A stretch of DNA of 64,000 nucleotides from Deinococcus hopiensis KR-140 (GTDB lineage: Bacteria > Deinococcota > Deinococci > Deinococcales > Deinococcaceae). Location of the stretch: positions 192,688 to 256,687 of the forward strand of contig NZ_FWWU01000002.1 in NCBI RefSeq assembly GCF_900176165.1. Direction: 5' to 3'. Below are positions 29,533-38,096 of this stretch, one piece after another. Numbering within the stretch: the stretch's first letter is position 1; every line of letters begins with the position of its first letter. The translations under genes and the position numbers were made by a program. Below the pieces are notes generated by a model, which did not search any database, was not told where the DNA came from, and worked only from the letters and a program-made list of their open reading frames with translations.

Positions 29533-30741
29533 TCAAAGGCGAATGAGTTCCCGCACAGCCTGCCTTAGGTAATAGGGTACATACAAAGGCCGCCAGCCAT
29601 GGACTGTGCCTTCCCAATGACGAAAGCGCGAGTCATAGATTACTGCCCGGTGGAGCAGGGCCAGGGACACTCCCTTCAAGAAAAGTTTACTGGCATCCGG
29701 GCAACCCAGCGCGGTCAGGTACGTTGACACCAGTCGGGTACTGAGGTCGGTATACGGCTGCGACACAGGAAGGTTAGGCTTGCCAAGCGTCCACCAGAGA
29801 AACCACCCGGCGTCCATGAAGGGATGTGCCGCGGAGGCGGCTTCGCTCCAATCGAACCAGACGCCACCGCGCTCACCATGCAGGGCATTCCGGGGATGAG
29901 CGTCTCTGTGGGCGGGAAGATCCGGCAGGCCCAAGGCAGTGAGGTTGCGAAACGCGGCACGCACTGCTGGCCGGGCTTCGGTGAGGGTAGAAAGGGATTC
30001 TTCCTCTACTCCCCAGTCTCGTAGCGTGGGTAGGTCACCGAGAAAGGCGTCTATCCGCTCTGCCATCTCAGCCAACGGGTAAGTCGGACATCCAAGTGCG
30101 GCGAGGGCGACGGGGTCGCCCTTCTGCTGAAACTGAGCCAGCCTCTGCGCCACTTCCTCCCAGGCTTCCACCTGACCGACGCCGTCCAGCAGCTCGCCCC
30201 CGGAGGCGCTTACCAGGACACCTTTCTCGACGTCAGTACACAGGAGTGGTGGGACCAAGCCGGGGAGCGTCTGCGACAACAGGGCCGTAACGCTTGCCTC
30301 CCGTCCCGTTTCGGCCATCTTGAAGTAGACCCTTCCGGCGTTTGTTTCTGCTCGGATCACAGTCGCGAGGTCCCAGCTGTGGATGGGGGAAAGGTCCCCT
30401 ATTCGCTTCCATCCCACTCGGTCAAGCGCTGTGTCCAGAAGCTGCGTGGCCCACTCCGGCCAGCTGGGGCGCTGCCACTCACGCCCATGGAGAACAGAGG
30501 TTGAGTCGGCCTCCTCCCATGTCAGTCCTGGTGGAGGATCTGCCGTCAAGGCCCGGAATTGAGGAAGTATCTCCCGGTTCGGCGTGAATCCCCCTTCATG
30601 GAGCGGCCAGAGCTGGAGGTTGAATTGGCGTTCGGCGGTCTCCTTGAGCTGCCCGGGTTTCTCGGAGGTCACTGCTGGCCATCCGTGCGCTCCGCGCAGC
30701 ACCCTTCGCCCATCAGGGTGCCAGATGATCACTTGGGGCAT
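29533..30741 (-). CDS. Aminoglycoside phosphotransferase-like (APH fold) protein
   Basis: 402 residues from ATG 30741 (MPQVIIWHPDGRRVLRGAHG); a GTG 26 codons upstream is possible. The kinase-like domain occupies about 115-380: VYFKMAETGREASVTALLSQ provides the nucleotide-binding Lys and Glu helix. LPAHRDAHPRNALHG is the catalytic loop (HxDxxxxN form), followed by VWFDWSEAASAAHPF in place of the usual IDWE. The first 90 residues look like a separate domain, resembling a nucleotide-hydrolase or sensor fold, but I cannot assign it. Substrate unknown; aminoglycoside resistance should not be assumed. Confidence 0.75.
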   Translation of the reverse strand: MPQVIIWHPDGRRVLRGAHGWPAVTSEKPGQLKETAERQFNLQLWPLHEGGFTPNREILPQFRALTADPPPGLTWEEADSTSVLHGREWQRPSWPEWATQLLDTALDRVGWKRIGDLSPIHSWDLATVIRAETNAGRVYFKMAETGREASVTALLSQTLPGLVPPLLCTDVEKGVLVSASGGELLDGVGQVEAWEEVAQRLAQFQQKGDPVALAALGCPTYPLAEMAERIDAFLGDLPTLRDWGVEEESLSTLTEARPAVRAAFRNLTALGLPDLPAHRDAHPRNALHGERGGVWFDWSEAASAAHPFMDAGWFLWWTLGKPNLPVSQPYTDLSTRLVSTYLTALGCPDASKLFLKGVSLALLHRAVIYDSRFRHWEGTVHGWRPLYVPYYLRQAVRELIRL

Positions 30742-30825
30742 CGAGCGATCATAGCTCTTGTCCCGAATGAAAGGCGGATTCTGAAGCGCGAAGCGCCTGA
30801 CTCGAGTGACGGCAGCCACCCAGGC

Positions 30826-31299
30826 TCAGGCTTTGCCCAGCTTCAAAAGGTTCCGAGTTGCCGAGACTCCGCCGTTTGCGTTGCCCTGGGGGTGTGAGGT
30901 GTCACGGCCGTTATGCGCCTCATGACGTGGAGGATGGGCTTCCAATTTACGGTAGTGGTCAATCTTGGTCTCAATGGCCCGCAGCTCCTGCTGCAACGCT
31001 GCGATTTTCTGCTGCACCTCCTGCCGATGGTCCTCCAACAGCGCCCGCCGACGCCCGACCGTCGCCTCGCCCTGGCGCGCCAGATCTGCAAAACGCTGCA
31101 TCCCCTGGATGGACATGCCCGTCGCACGCAGCCGAAGGAAGAACACCACCCGCGACAGGTCGGCTTCCGTATACCGGCGGTGGCCGCTCGGCTCCCGCCG
31201 AGGTGGGTCGAGCAGACCGATGCGTTCGTAATAACGCAGGGTATGGGCACTCAAGCCCGTTCGCTCCGCCGCTTCCTGAACTGTCCAGCTCTCGTCCAT
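30826..31299 (-). CDS. MerR family transcriptional regulator
   Basis: 157 residues from ATG 31299. The N-terminal MerR domain reads WTVQEAAERTGLSAHTLRYY then ERIGLLDPPRREPSGHRRYT, followed by a long coiled-coil dimer helix (about 80-130: RRALLEDHRQEVQQKIAALQ). No cysteine cluster for metal binding is present, so it is of the small-molecule or redox-independent type. It is divergent from the carboxymuconolactone decarboxylase-like gene, with a MerR-type promoter between. Confidence 0.9.
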   Translation of the reverse strand: MDESWTVQEAAERTGLSAHTLRYYERIGLLDPPRREPSGHRRYTEADLSRVVFFLRLRATGMSIQGMQRFADLARQGEATVGRRRALLEDHRQEVQQKIAALQQELRAIETKIDHYRKLEAHPPRHEAHNGRDTSHPQGNANGGVSATRNLLKLGKA

Positions 31300-31316
31300 A
31301 CCGGTCAGCTTAAGGG

Positions 31317-31347
31317 TTGACTTTGAGCGCACTCGAAGTTCTAGCCT
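31317..31347 (+). promoter_or_regulatory. MerR-type promoter with 19-bp spacer and operator dyad
   Basis: TTGACT (-35, 31317-31322) and TAGCCT (-10, 31342-31347) are separated by 19 bases, the long spacing that MerR activators need. Between them lies the dyad ACTTTGAG-CGCA-CTCGAAGT (31320-31339, one mismatch). It points right, toward the gene starting at 31367, and sits just upstream of merR. Confidence 0.75.
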
Positions 31348-31366
31348 GCTTCCGAAGGAGATGGAC

Positions 31367-31810
31367 ATGACTCGAGACCGCAACAACGAAAGCTTTCCTC
31401 ACGGAGATGCCTTGAACCTCCCTGAACAGACGCGCTTCCAACGCGGTTGGGACACGCTGCGGACTGTGGACGGCGAGGGAGGCGAGGCCGTGATCGAGAG
31501 CCTGCGCGACGTTTCGCCCGATCTGGGCCGTATGGTCGTTGAGTTTGCTTTTGGGGACGTCATCTCACGGCCTGGCCTGGACCTGAAGTCGCGTGAAATC
31601 GCTACGGTGGCGGCCCTGACGGCGCTGGGCAACGCCCGGCCTCAGCTCAAGGTGCATATCCACGGTGCCCTCAATGTTGGATGCACGCGGGAAGAGGTGG
31701 TGGAGACGATCATGCAGATGGCGGTATACGCGGGGATGCCCGCTGCCCTGAACGGCATGTTTGCGGCCAAGGAAGTCTTTGCTGAACGGGACGACCAGCC
31801 CAACACCTAG
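31367..31810 (+). CDS. Carboxymuconolactone decarboxylase family protein (AhpD-like fold)
   Basis: 147 residues from ATG 31367. ATG 31361 is rejected because AAGGAG (31355-31360) would touch it, while 31367 has a 6-base spacing. The conserved region is LDLKSREIATVAALTALGNA then PQLKVHIHGALNVGCTREEV and VETIMQMAVYAGMPAALNGM, typical of the CMD family. The AhpD CxxC redox pair is absent; a single Cys lies before TREEV with an upstream His. A thiol-independent lactone decarboxylase or related enzyme is likely. Probably activated by the divergent MerR protein. Confidence 0.88.
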   Translation: MTRDRNNESFPHGDALNLPEQTRFQRGWDTLRTVDGEGGEAVIESLRDVSPDLGRMVVEFAFGDVISRPGLDLKSREIATVAALTALGNARPQLKVHIHGALNVGCTREEVVETIMQMAVYAGMPAALNGMFAAKEVFAERDDQPNT

Positions 31811-32107
31811 CCCAGTGTCCACTCTGGTTGGGGTTGGACTCTGGAAATTACCGACCCGTGCCTTCATAACGCTTTTGGAGATTACGACGCCCGACCAGGC
31901 AGCGGCTGAGCCATCCGCCATTCTCCACCCCTCGCCCTCAAAACATTTGGAACAGGCGGCATCTCCCCCTCAGCCCAAGCAGTGGATGAGCGGCACATCT
32001 GCATCACGGACCCTGACTGTGACTGGAGTTCATGCCTCCATCCTTTGAACCGCACGGGGTGACTGGTCAAGTCCCTCTGGCTTGAAGCGGCGGCCGGGTA
32101 GAAGGGC
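31811..32107. other. Intergenic region before the IS3 element
   Basis: No gene seen. It ends in GGC at 32105-32107, the left copy of the IS3 target duplication. Confidence 0.4.
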
Positions 32108-32191
32108 TGGACTGAACCCTTAGGAGCGGACCAAGAGACCAAGCACTTCGTCCCCGTCAGCCCGTAGGCTGACGGCACCGAAGGAGCCCGT

Positions 32192-32491
32192 ATGCCCGGA
32201 CGTACCCACAGCCGTGAGTTCAAGCTCGACATCGTGAATCAAGTTGACGGGGGTCAAAAGACGACCGCTCAGCTCTGCCGAGAACACGCTCTCTCGCCCA
32301 GTCTGATCCACCGCTGGCGGAAGGAGGTCGAGGTGCGTGGGGAAATGGCCTTCACCGACCAGGCCAAGCCCGACCAGTCGTTGGAACAGCGAATCGCCGA
32401 GTTGGAACGGTTTTGCGGGCAGTTGTCGTTGGAGAACACAATCCTAAAAAAGTCGTTGGCGACGTACCGCTCGAAACAAGGCACCAAATGA
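32192..32491 (+). CDS. IS3 family OrfA (helix-turn-helix subunit)
   Basis: 99 residues: HSREFKLDIVNQVDGGQKTT then AQLCREHALSPSLIHRWRKE, an HTH_8/InsE type DNA-binding domain, followed by a leucine-zipper-like coil (QRIAELERFCGQLSLENTIL). The slippery heptamer A-AAA-AAG is in frame at 32446-32452, the classic site of programmed -1 frameshifting that yields OrfAB in IS3 elements. Its TGA overlaps an ATG at 32488. Confidence 0.9.
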   Translation: MPGRTHSREFKLDIVNQVDGGQKTTAQLCREHALSPSLIHRWRKEVEVRGEMAFTDQAKPDQSLEQRIAELERFCGQLSLENTILKKSLATYRSKQGTK

Positions 32492-32497
32492 TCGAGG

Positions 32498-33340
32498 ATG
32501 CGCGGAGCGCGCCCAAAAGAGGTGTCGGTGCGTCGTCTGTGTGAGCTGCACGGGGTTAATCGCTCGTGGTTCTACGAACAGCAGGGCCGGGAGGAGATGG
32601 ACGCCGATCAGGCGTTGTCCCAGGACATTGAGGCCGTAGTGGTGGAGTTCGACGGATACGGATATCGGCGTGTCACCCGCGAGTTGGCCCGACGAGGCCG
32701 CCCAGTGAACCACAAGCGCGTGTTGAGAGTCATGCGGGAACGCCGGTTGCTCTGCCGCCCGAAGCGCCGCTATCGGGCGACAACCGATTCCAACCACAAC
32801 GAGAAGCGCTTCCCAAATCTGCTACGCGAAGTCGTCCCAGTACGGCCAGATCAGGTCTGGCAAGCCGATCTGACCTACGTGCGAGTCCGCCAAGGCTTTG
32901 TGTACCTGGCCTGCGTGCTGGACGGTTTTACCCGTGAGGTGGTGGGCTGGTCCATGTCAAAGTTTCTGGACGCAGATTTACCGCTGGCAGCGCTCAACAA
33001 CGCGCTTGCAGCGCGTTGTCCTGCCCCCGGTCTGCTGCACCATTCGGACCAGGGCGTGCAATACGCCAGTCGGGTGTACGTGGACCGCTTGCGGTCCGCA
33101 GGAATCACGCCAAGTATGTCCAGGACAGGCAATCCCTATGACAACGCCAAAATGGAGAGCTTCTACAAGACCCTGAAGACTGAGGAGGTCGATCTGCAAG
33201 AATACGTCGATCTGGACGACGCTCGACGACACATCGAGTTCTTTATTGCGGACCTGTACAACCGTCGCCGACTGCACTCCAGCCTGGGGTACGTTCCACC
33301 CGCCGAGTTCGCCGCCCGCTACACTACCGCCCAGATGTGA
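32498..33340 (+). CDS. IS3 family OrfB integrase subunit
   Basis: 280 residues from ATG 32498. The DDE catalytic residues are in VWQADLTYVRV (Asp), LLHHSDQGVQYAS (Asp) and NAKMESFYKTLK (Glu). The usual start would be ATG 32488, overlapping OrfA's stop, but that frame closes after 18 codons because the run at 32515-32518 has four As; with three the reading would continue as MIEDARSAPKEVSVRRL. OrfB therefore lies in the same frame as OrfA, and the frameshift product would be truncated. Fusion transposase is likely lost unless ATG 32498 suffices. Confidence 0.85.
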   Translation: MRGARPKEVSVRRLCELHGVNRSWFYEQQGREEMDADQALSQDIEAVVVEFDGYGYRRVTRELARRGRPVNHKRVLRVMRERRLLCRPKRRYRATTDSNHNEKRFPNLLREVVPVRPDQVWQADLTYVRVRQGFVYLACVLDGFTREVVGWSMSKFLDADLPLAALNNALAARCPAPGLLHHSDQGVQYASRVYVDRLRSAGITPSMSRTGNPYDNAKMESFYKTLKTEEVDLQEYVDLDDARRHIEFFIADLYNRRRLHSSLGYVPPAEFAARYTTAQM

Positions 33341-33375
33341 CTTGCCCTGCGGTCCGCTCGATTGGGTTCACTCCA

Positions 33376-34097
33376 GGCCACCTTCACACCCTTGCCGCTC
33401 CTTTCTCCACCTCTCTTGCTCCACACCGCATCCTGACAACCGCGCCGATGGCGATCATCTGGCGTGACTGCAGGGGAGCCCGGACTGCTTCCACACTTTT
33501 TCCACTTGCTCACGAAATAGGAATGCATTTGCCATCCTTGCAAATTTCCTTCGCGTCAGGGTCCCATCCAAGAGAGGACTTCGGTTCAGACTGCTCAATC
33601 ACGAAGTTGAGCGTCATCCGGAGCTGAAGCACTCCACCCTTTACCTCAGGGGAGTCCAGCTTCGCCACAGAAGCACTAAAGTCACTACCTTGTTCTATCC
33701 GCACCGACTACTCTGGCGTTCCCTGACGCTGGACGTCAGCGCATTGCTGTATAAGCGTGATTTTCGCCCGCTGCGCAGTGAGGTTGTCCTGAGCACCGAT
33801 GGTAGGGAACAGAGAGGGAGACCACTTCAAATTCCTGCGGCGGCGTCTTGATGGACAGCCAGGACGTGCAGAACACGCAGATCACCATCACTTGAGGGGT
33901 GGACGTTCCAGAGGGGGAGAAAGCCTGCCTGACTTTCAAGCTCAAAATCATGAACCGAACGCGAGCTGCTGCCCGGTGTCGTGCCGAGGGCATGGGCGTG
34001 ATTCGGTATAGCCCTCTGGCCCCGGTGGCAGCCCACATCGCCAAGCCCAGGCCCCCTGCTGAGCGGCACGTCAAGTGCTCACCTGGGTTCACCGTGC
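33376..34097. other. Region with decayed minus-strand coding debris
   Basis: On the minus strand, 33510-33704 reads MRIEQGSDFSASVAKLDSPE... ending CKDGKCIPIS, and in another frame 33716-33800 reads TIGAQDNLTAQRAKITLIQQ before a stop. They look like parts of an exported protein broken by frameshifts. No intact gene was found. Confidence 0.35.
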
Positions 34098-34922
34098 TTA
34101 TGCCTGAACTCGGGGATACCGGAACTGTGCTCGCGTTAAAGCATCGAAGGTGCGGTCAGGCAGCACCGTATGAAGCGCAACCGCCAACGTTGCTCCCGGT
34201 CCGACCCGGTAACGGGTCTTTGGACGCGCGGTGGTTGCCGCTTTGACGATGGTGCGGGCCACGTGATCAGCGCTCGCCATCTGGCGGCCAACCGCTGCAC
34301 TCTTAAAATAACGCCGCATGGCGGTCGCCATGTCCGAGTAAGCGCCACCACTGGAAGCAACGTCCAGACGGCGCATGGCGTCGTCGTGCCAGTCCGTATC
34401 CACATACCCCGGCTGCACGATCACGACCTTTATTCCGTGGTGAGCGACTTCTCCACGGAGGCTGTCGGAGAGGGCTTCGAGCGCAAACTTTGAGGCGTGA
34501 TACCAACCGCCAAGAGGCGCGGCGAACTCTCCCGCCAGGGAGGAGACGTTCACGACACGGCCTCGTCCAGCCCGGCGCATTCGGGGAAGGATGGCCCGAG
34601 TGAGCGCCATGGGACCCACGACGTTCACCTCCATTTGTTGCCGGGCGTGCTCACTGCACGTGTCTTCGATGGACCCGAATTCGCCGTATCCCGCGCAGTT
34701 GATCAAGACGTCGATGTTCATGGTGGGCTGGAGGCTGTGCACGAGCCGTTCGATGCTACTTCCATCGGTTAAATCCAGGGCGAGGGATGTGATGTGCGGG
34801 TGGTGCGGAATCTGGTTGATCCGGCGGGCTGCTGCGAGGACACGGTGTCCCTGTTTGGCGAGGAGCATGGCGGTGTGGGCGCCGATACCGGACGAGGCCC
34901 CTGTGAGCAGAATTGTTCTCAT
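34098..34922 (-). CDS. Short-chain dehydrogenase/reductase (classical SDR)
   Basis: 274 residues from ATG 34922, where GGGAGG gives good spacing; an upstream ATG at 34952 lies in the palindrome. The NAD(P) motif is ILLTGASSGIGAHTAMLL (TGxxxGxG), then LINCAGYGEFGS (NAG-like), VVNVSSLAGEF and the catalytic YHASK (Tyr-x3-Lys). The C-terminus adds YRVGPGATLAVALHTVLPDR, seen in oxidoreductases acting on larger hydrophobic substrates. Divergent from a TetR regulator across the long palindrome, hence probably repressed by it. Confidence 0.9.
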   Translation of the reverse strand: MRTILLTGASSGIGAHTAMLLAKQGHRVLAAARRINQIPHHPHITSLALDLTDGSSIERLVHSLQPTMNIDVLINCAGYGEFGSIEDTCSEHARQQMEVNVVGPMALTRAILPRMRRAGRGRVVNVSSLAGEFAAPLGGWYHASKFALEALSDSLRGEVAHHGIKVVIVQPGYVDTDWHDDAMRRLDVASSGGAYSDMATAMRRYFKSAAVGRQMASADHVARTIVKAATTARPKTRYRVGPGATLAVALHTVLPDRTFDALTRAQFRYPRVQA

Positions 34923-34933
34923 ACCAACCTCCC

Positions 34934-34988
34934 GACTGTGCATGGCGTTCACAGTAAGGCCATGTTACTGTGAACGCCATGCACAGTC
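34934..34988. promoter_or_regulatory. Long palindromic operator between SDR and TetR genes
   Basis: Two perfect 24-bp inverted arms, beginning GACTGTGCATGGCGTTCACA (34934 onwards) and ending in its complement at 34988, are separated by only 7 bases (34958-34964). Both genes' upstream-most start codons lie inside it, so both would begin with the mirrored peptide MNAMHS. It is the best operator in the window and almost certainly the binding site of the TetR protein. Confidence 0.85.
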
Positions 34989-35641
34989 AAGACGAAGTTG
35001 CTTTTCGCCTCGCGTGGGGACTTTCCCATGTCCCAACACGAGGGCCAAAACCCCAATACACCATCGATGACATTGCTCAAGCTGGCGTTGCCGTCGCCGA
35101 CGCCTCGGGCCTCGAAGGTCTCTCACTCGCCAATGTGGCCAAGGCCGTTGGCTTGACCACCACAGCGTTGTACCGGTATGTGTCCTCTAAAGACACGTTG
35201 ATTGAACTCATTGCTGACGCCGCTGCCGGTCCTGCTCCCGAACTCACAGGTGCAACCTGGCAGGAGCGTGTAAGTGCCTGGGCAGCGGCGCGCGCAGCTC
35301 AAATCCGCCTGCACCCCTGGCTGGCAAATGTCCATCCCACAAGCATGCCGCGCCTTCCCCACGCCATTGCCTGGATTGACGCGTTGCTTTCGGCTGTCGC
35401 CGATGAGCCCACGATCCATGGTCTCCGACTGGCCCTGCTCGTCGATACCGTCGTCACCACGTACACTCGCAATGCGCTTTCCACCATGACCGCCACAGCC
35501 TTGCCAGACTGGTTGAATGAAGCAATTGCTTCGGGTCATCCACATTTGGGACACGCCATGACGGTGCAAACAGATGAGGACGAACTCCGCGCTGCCATCG
35601 CTATCATCCTCCGCGGAATATCACCTCAAGCCCCTATCTGA
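34979..35641 (+). CDS. TetR/AcrR family regulator (TetR C-terminal type)
   Basis: 220 residues from ATG 34979; a GTG at 34970 is also in frame. The HTH domain is TIDDIAQAGVAVADASGLEG then LSLANVAKAVGLTTTALYRY, with the longer VAKAVGLTTTALYRYV recognition region. The C-terminal domain has the SWAAARAAQIRLHPW-like segment typical of tetracycline-repressor C-domain relatives (ERVSAWAAARAAQIRLHPW). No Shine-Dalgarno sequence is seen, so the transcript may be leaderless, starting within the palindrome. It probably represses itself and the divergent SDR. Confidence 0.88.
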   Translation: MHSQDEVAFRLAWGLSHVPTRGPKPQYTIDDIAQAGVAVADASGLEGLSLANVAKAVGLTTTALYRYVSSKDTLIELIADAAAGPAPELTGATWQERVSAWAAARAAQIRLHPWLANVHPTSMPRLPHAIAWIDALLSAVADEPTIHGLRLALLVDTVVTTYTRNALSTMTATALPDWLNEAIASGHPHLGHAMTVQTDEDELRAAIAIILRGISPQAPI

Positions 35642-36757
35642 CAGTCGCACATCCGGCTCCTGTAAATAACGGTACAGGTTCTCAACGACCAGAATACTTG
35701 TCCTCTCTGGATGTGTTCGGTTTTGTTCCTCGACCCGGATCATCAGGACGAGGAAGCAATCTGGTCGCGGCTGTTCAGCCCCCTGCGCAGAAGCAGCGCT
35801 TCCACTGGGGTTCTCCGCCACCTGCAGAGTCCGCCCAAAGGCCGCCCGCGGATCCAGGGGCGGCCGGGTGTAGTGCCGTGTGCCGAACCCGCTCAGCAGC
35901 CGTTCCAGGGCCTCGTCGAGTTCCGGCTGGAGGTCCAGGGGCGTTGCAGCCTGCCAGAAGAACAGCCGCTTCAAAGCGCGGCCGACCCGCGGCAATCCGG
36001 ACGAGGCGGCGCTTTTGCCGGTGCTCCGTTGCCTGAAGCCAGAGGCTGTCCAGCCGATCGGGGGTCAGCAGGTTCACGGTTCGCAGGGCGGCTTCTCCCA
36101 CCCGGGCCTCAGTGCCTGACCCCAGCAAAGCGCTTTCCAATTGGTCGACGTGACGTGCGGAGCCAGGGCGAGCAGCGCCTGCAGGCGGAGGCGGGCCTTC
36201 AGAGGGATCAGGAGCCTCTCCAGGCAGGTCTGTGCGTCTACCAGGTTCAGTTCTCGCACGCCGGCCGCTCAGCCGCGCAGCGGCCGACAGGTGCTGCTCA
36301 TCCACATGCAGGTGGGCAGCGTCAAGCGCCATACCTCGGCGGCGGAGCTCCGCGGAGCGAGCAGCGCCCTGAGCAGGAACGTGGGAACTTCATGGGCGCG
36401 TGTGCCGTCCAGGAGACGGCGAAGCGCCATCACGCGCACATCCGGGTCCAGGTCACCGAGCAGGGAATGCAGCTGCGCCGCTGAGAGGGGTTGCGCCACC
36501 TGGCGCCGGACGCGTATGTGCGGGTCACCACCGAATGTGCTCAACCGGCTGCCTTGTAGGGGTGCGGGCACGTCCTCCACCAGCAGAATAGCGCCTTCGC
36601 CGCATTTCGACTGCGCTTTGCCGCCCGCATCCTCAACTTCGAGGCTCTGATCCAAGAAGGTGAAGGGGGTCAGGCTAGCTCTGTTTGTCAGGACAGCAGC
36701 CTGACTTCTGATAGGCTTTAAGCAGTTCTTTATAAAACTCGCAATTCGCGAGATCAC
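35621..36757 (-). pseudogene. Decayed gene encoding a HEAT-like helical-repeat protein
   Basis: Successive pieces in different frames read as one helical-repeat protein: PLSAAQLHSLLGDLDPDVRV (about 36400-36490), then DAQTCLERLLIPLKARLRLQ (about 36180-36240), then ESALLGSGTEARVGEAALRT (about 36070-36140), then RVGRALKRLFFWQAATPLDL and LDEALERLLSGFGTRHYTRP (about 35880-35990). The regular amphipathic helices with D-P-V-R-turns are HEAT/variant-repeat style. At least three frameshifts are needed. It is convergent with the TetR gene and overlaps its end. Confidence 0.55.
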
Positions 36758-36839
36758 CGCCGTGTCGTCACGTGTGATCCGTTGAATTCACAGTTTCCTC
36801 CCCCTGCGTCCGACAACAACGCTCGCTGAAAGGATGAAG

Positions 36840-38096
36840 ATGCCCACCGCCCTTCTCGTCCAGCGCTCTCTGGTGTTTACCCTCGCCGTGTTCCTCGCCT
36901 TCACTCCGCTGCTCTCCAGCGTGGGCGCAGTGACGCGGCCCGCCACAGTTGCGGGTCAGACCACGTCCCCTCACACCCAGCGCTTTGCACTTGCGCCGCG
37001 CCCACCCACCAGGTCGGTCAACTATCTCATTGCGGGTGTTGCTCCTGACTACCGTGCACCAGGTGTTCGTGCGCCCGAGAACTTTCGCGGCAACACAGAC
37101 AGTCTGCTGCTGGTCCAACTCGATCCTGTGTCCAACACGGTGCGTACCCTCAGTCTGCCGCGCGACACCCGCGTGTGGTTGCCGGGTCACGGCTGGCGCA
37201 AGCTCAATTCCGCCTTGCCCAGGCTCGGCCCGAACGGCATGGTCCGTGCAGTCGAGACCTTGACGGGCCTCCGAATTCAAGCGTATGTGCTCGTCAACCT
37301 GAATGGTGTGCGGCACCTGACAGAAGCCCTCGGTGGTGTGGATATCTATGTCCCGCAGGACATGACGTATGACGACAAAGCAGCTGGGTTGCACATCCGT
37401 TTGAAAAAGGGCTGGCGGCACCTGTCCGGGACGCAGGCCGAGCAGTTCGTGCGGTTCCGGAAAGACGCCATGGGGGATATCGGACGTCTGCAGCGCCAAC
37501 AAACCTTCGTGAAGGCGCTGGCTCGCCGACTGCTCGCGCCTGCGGGTGCGCTCCGGCTAAGCGCCCTCCCTCAAACCTTGAAACAAGACGTCCGCACGAA
37601 TGCCAGCGCCTCCGATATCGGTGCGGCCCTCGGCATGGCCCTACACTGGCCCCGCGTGGAAACGTTCCTGCTGCCTGGACGCTTCCTCACGGTGAACCAC
37701 GCGAGTTACTGGGGAGTAGAGGCCGCGGCGGCACGGCGAACCTTGGGAAACTTCAGCCGTGCGGGCACATCCGTTCCCATCACGCGCGACGTGCGGACAC
37801 TCCGGATCATCCTGGTGAATACAAGCGGTACGTCAGCGCAATTGACGAACGCGCAGGTACGGTTGCGGCGAGCCGGGTACAGGAATGTCACCGTTAGTCA
37901 GCGCGAAGTTCCACCCGGACGAGCCAGCGCGGTGCTGTCAAACGAAAACGTGAACGAGGCGAAGCGTGTCCGTCGAGACCTCGGTTTTGGGGAGGCGAGT
38001 GTCTCCGGGCAGGGGTCCGTGTATGCGGACGTGACTGTATGGGTGGGGCGGGACGCAGTCCCCACCGCTCCCATTGCTGCTGGGAAGCGGAAGTAG
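36840..38096 (+). CDS. LytR-CpsA-Psr (LCP) family protein with C-terminal LytR_C domain
   Basis: 418 residues from ATG 36840; ATG 36834 is rejected because AAAGG would be only one base away. An N-terminal membrane anchor or signal (LVFTLAVFLAFTPLLSS) is followed by the LCP core: NYLIAGVAPDYR, NTDSLLLVQLDP, TLSLPRDTRVWLPGHG, GGVDIYVPQDMTYDD and AEQFVRFRKDAMGDIGRLQR with the Arg and Asp residues that bind polyprenyl pyrophosphate. The C-terminal part (about 310-400) fits LytR_C (RIILVNTSGTSAQLTNAQ). It probably attaches glycopolymers to the cell wall. Confidence 0.88.
   Translation: MPTALLVQRSLVFTLAVFLAFTPLLSSVGAVTRPATVAGQTTSPHTQRFALAPRPPTRSVNYLIAGVAPDYRAPGVRAPENFRGNTDSLLLVQLDPVSNTVRTLSLPRDTRVWLPGHGWRKLNSALPRLGPNGMVRAVETLTGLRIQAYVLVNLNGVRHLTEALGGVDIYVPQDMTYDDKAAGLHIRLKKGWRHLSGTQAEQFVRFRKDAMGDIGRLQRQQTFVKALARRLLAPAGALRLSALPQTLKQDVRTNASASDIGAALGMALHWPRVETFLLPGRFLTVNHASYWGVEAAAARRTLGNFSRAGTSVPITRDVRTLRIILVNTSGTSAQLTNAQVRLRRAGYRNVTVSQREVPPGRASAVLSNENVNEAKRVRRDLGFGEASVSGQGSVYADVTVWVGRDAVPTAPIAAGKRK

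Larger units (their letters stand above)
32108..33375 (+). mobile_element. IS3-family insertion sequence (1268 bp) with 3-bp target duplication
   Basis: Imperfect 25-bp inverted repeats at 32108-32132 (TGGACTGAACCC then GAGCGGACC) and 33351-33375 (TGGAGTGAACCC then GAGCGGACC when inverted) match at about 20 positions. GGC flanks both ends (32105-32107 and 33376-33378). It contains orfA and orfB in the usual IS3 order. Confidence 0.9.
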
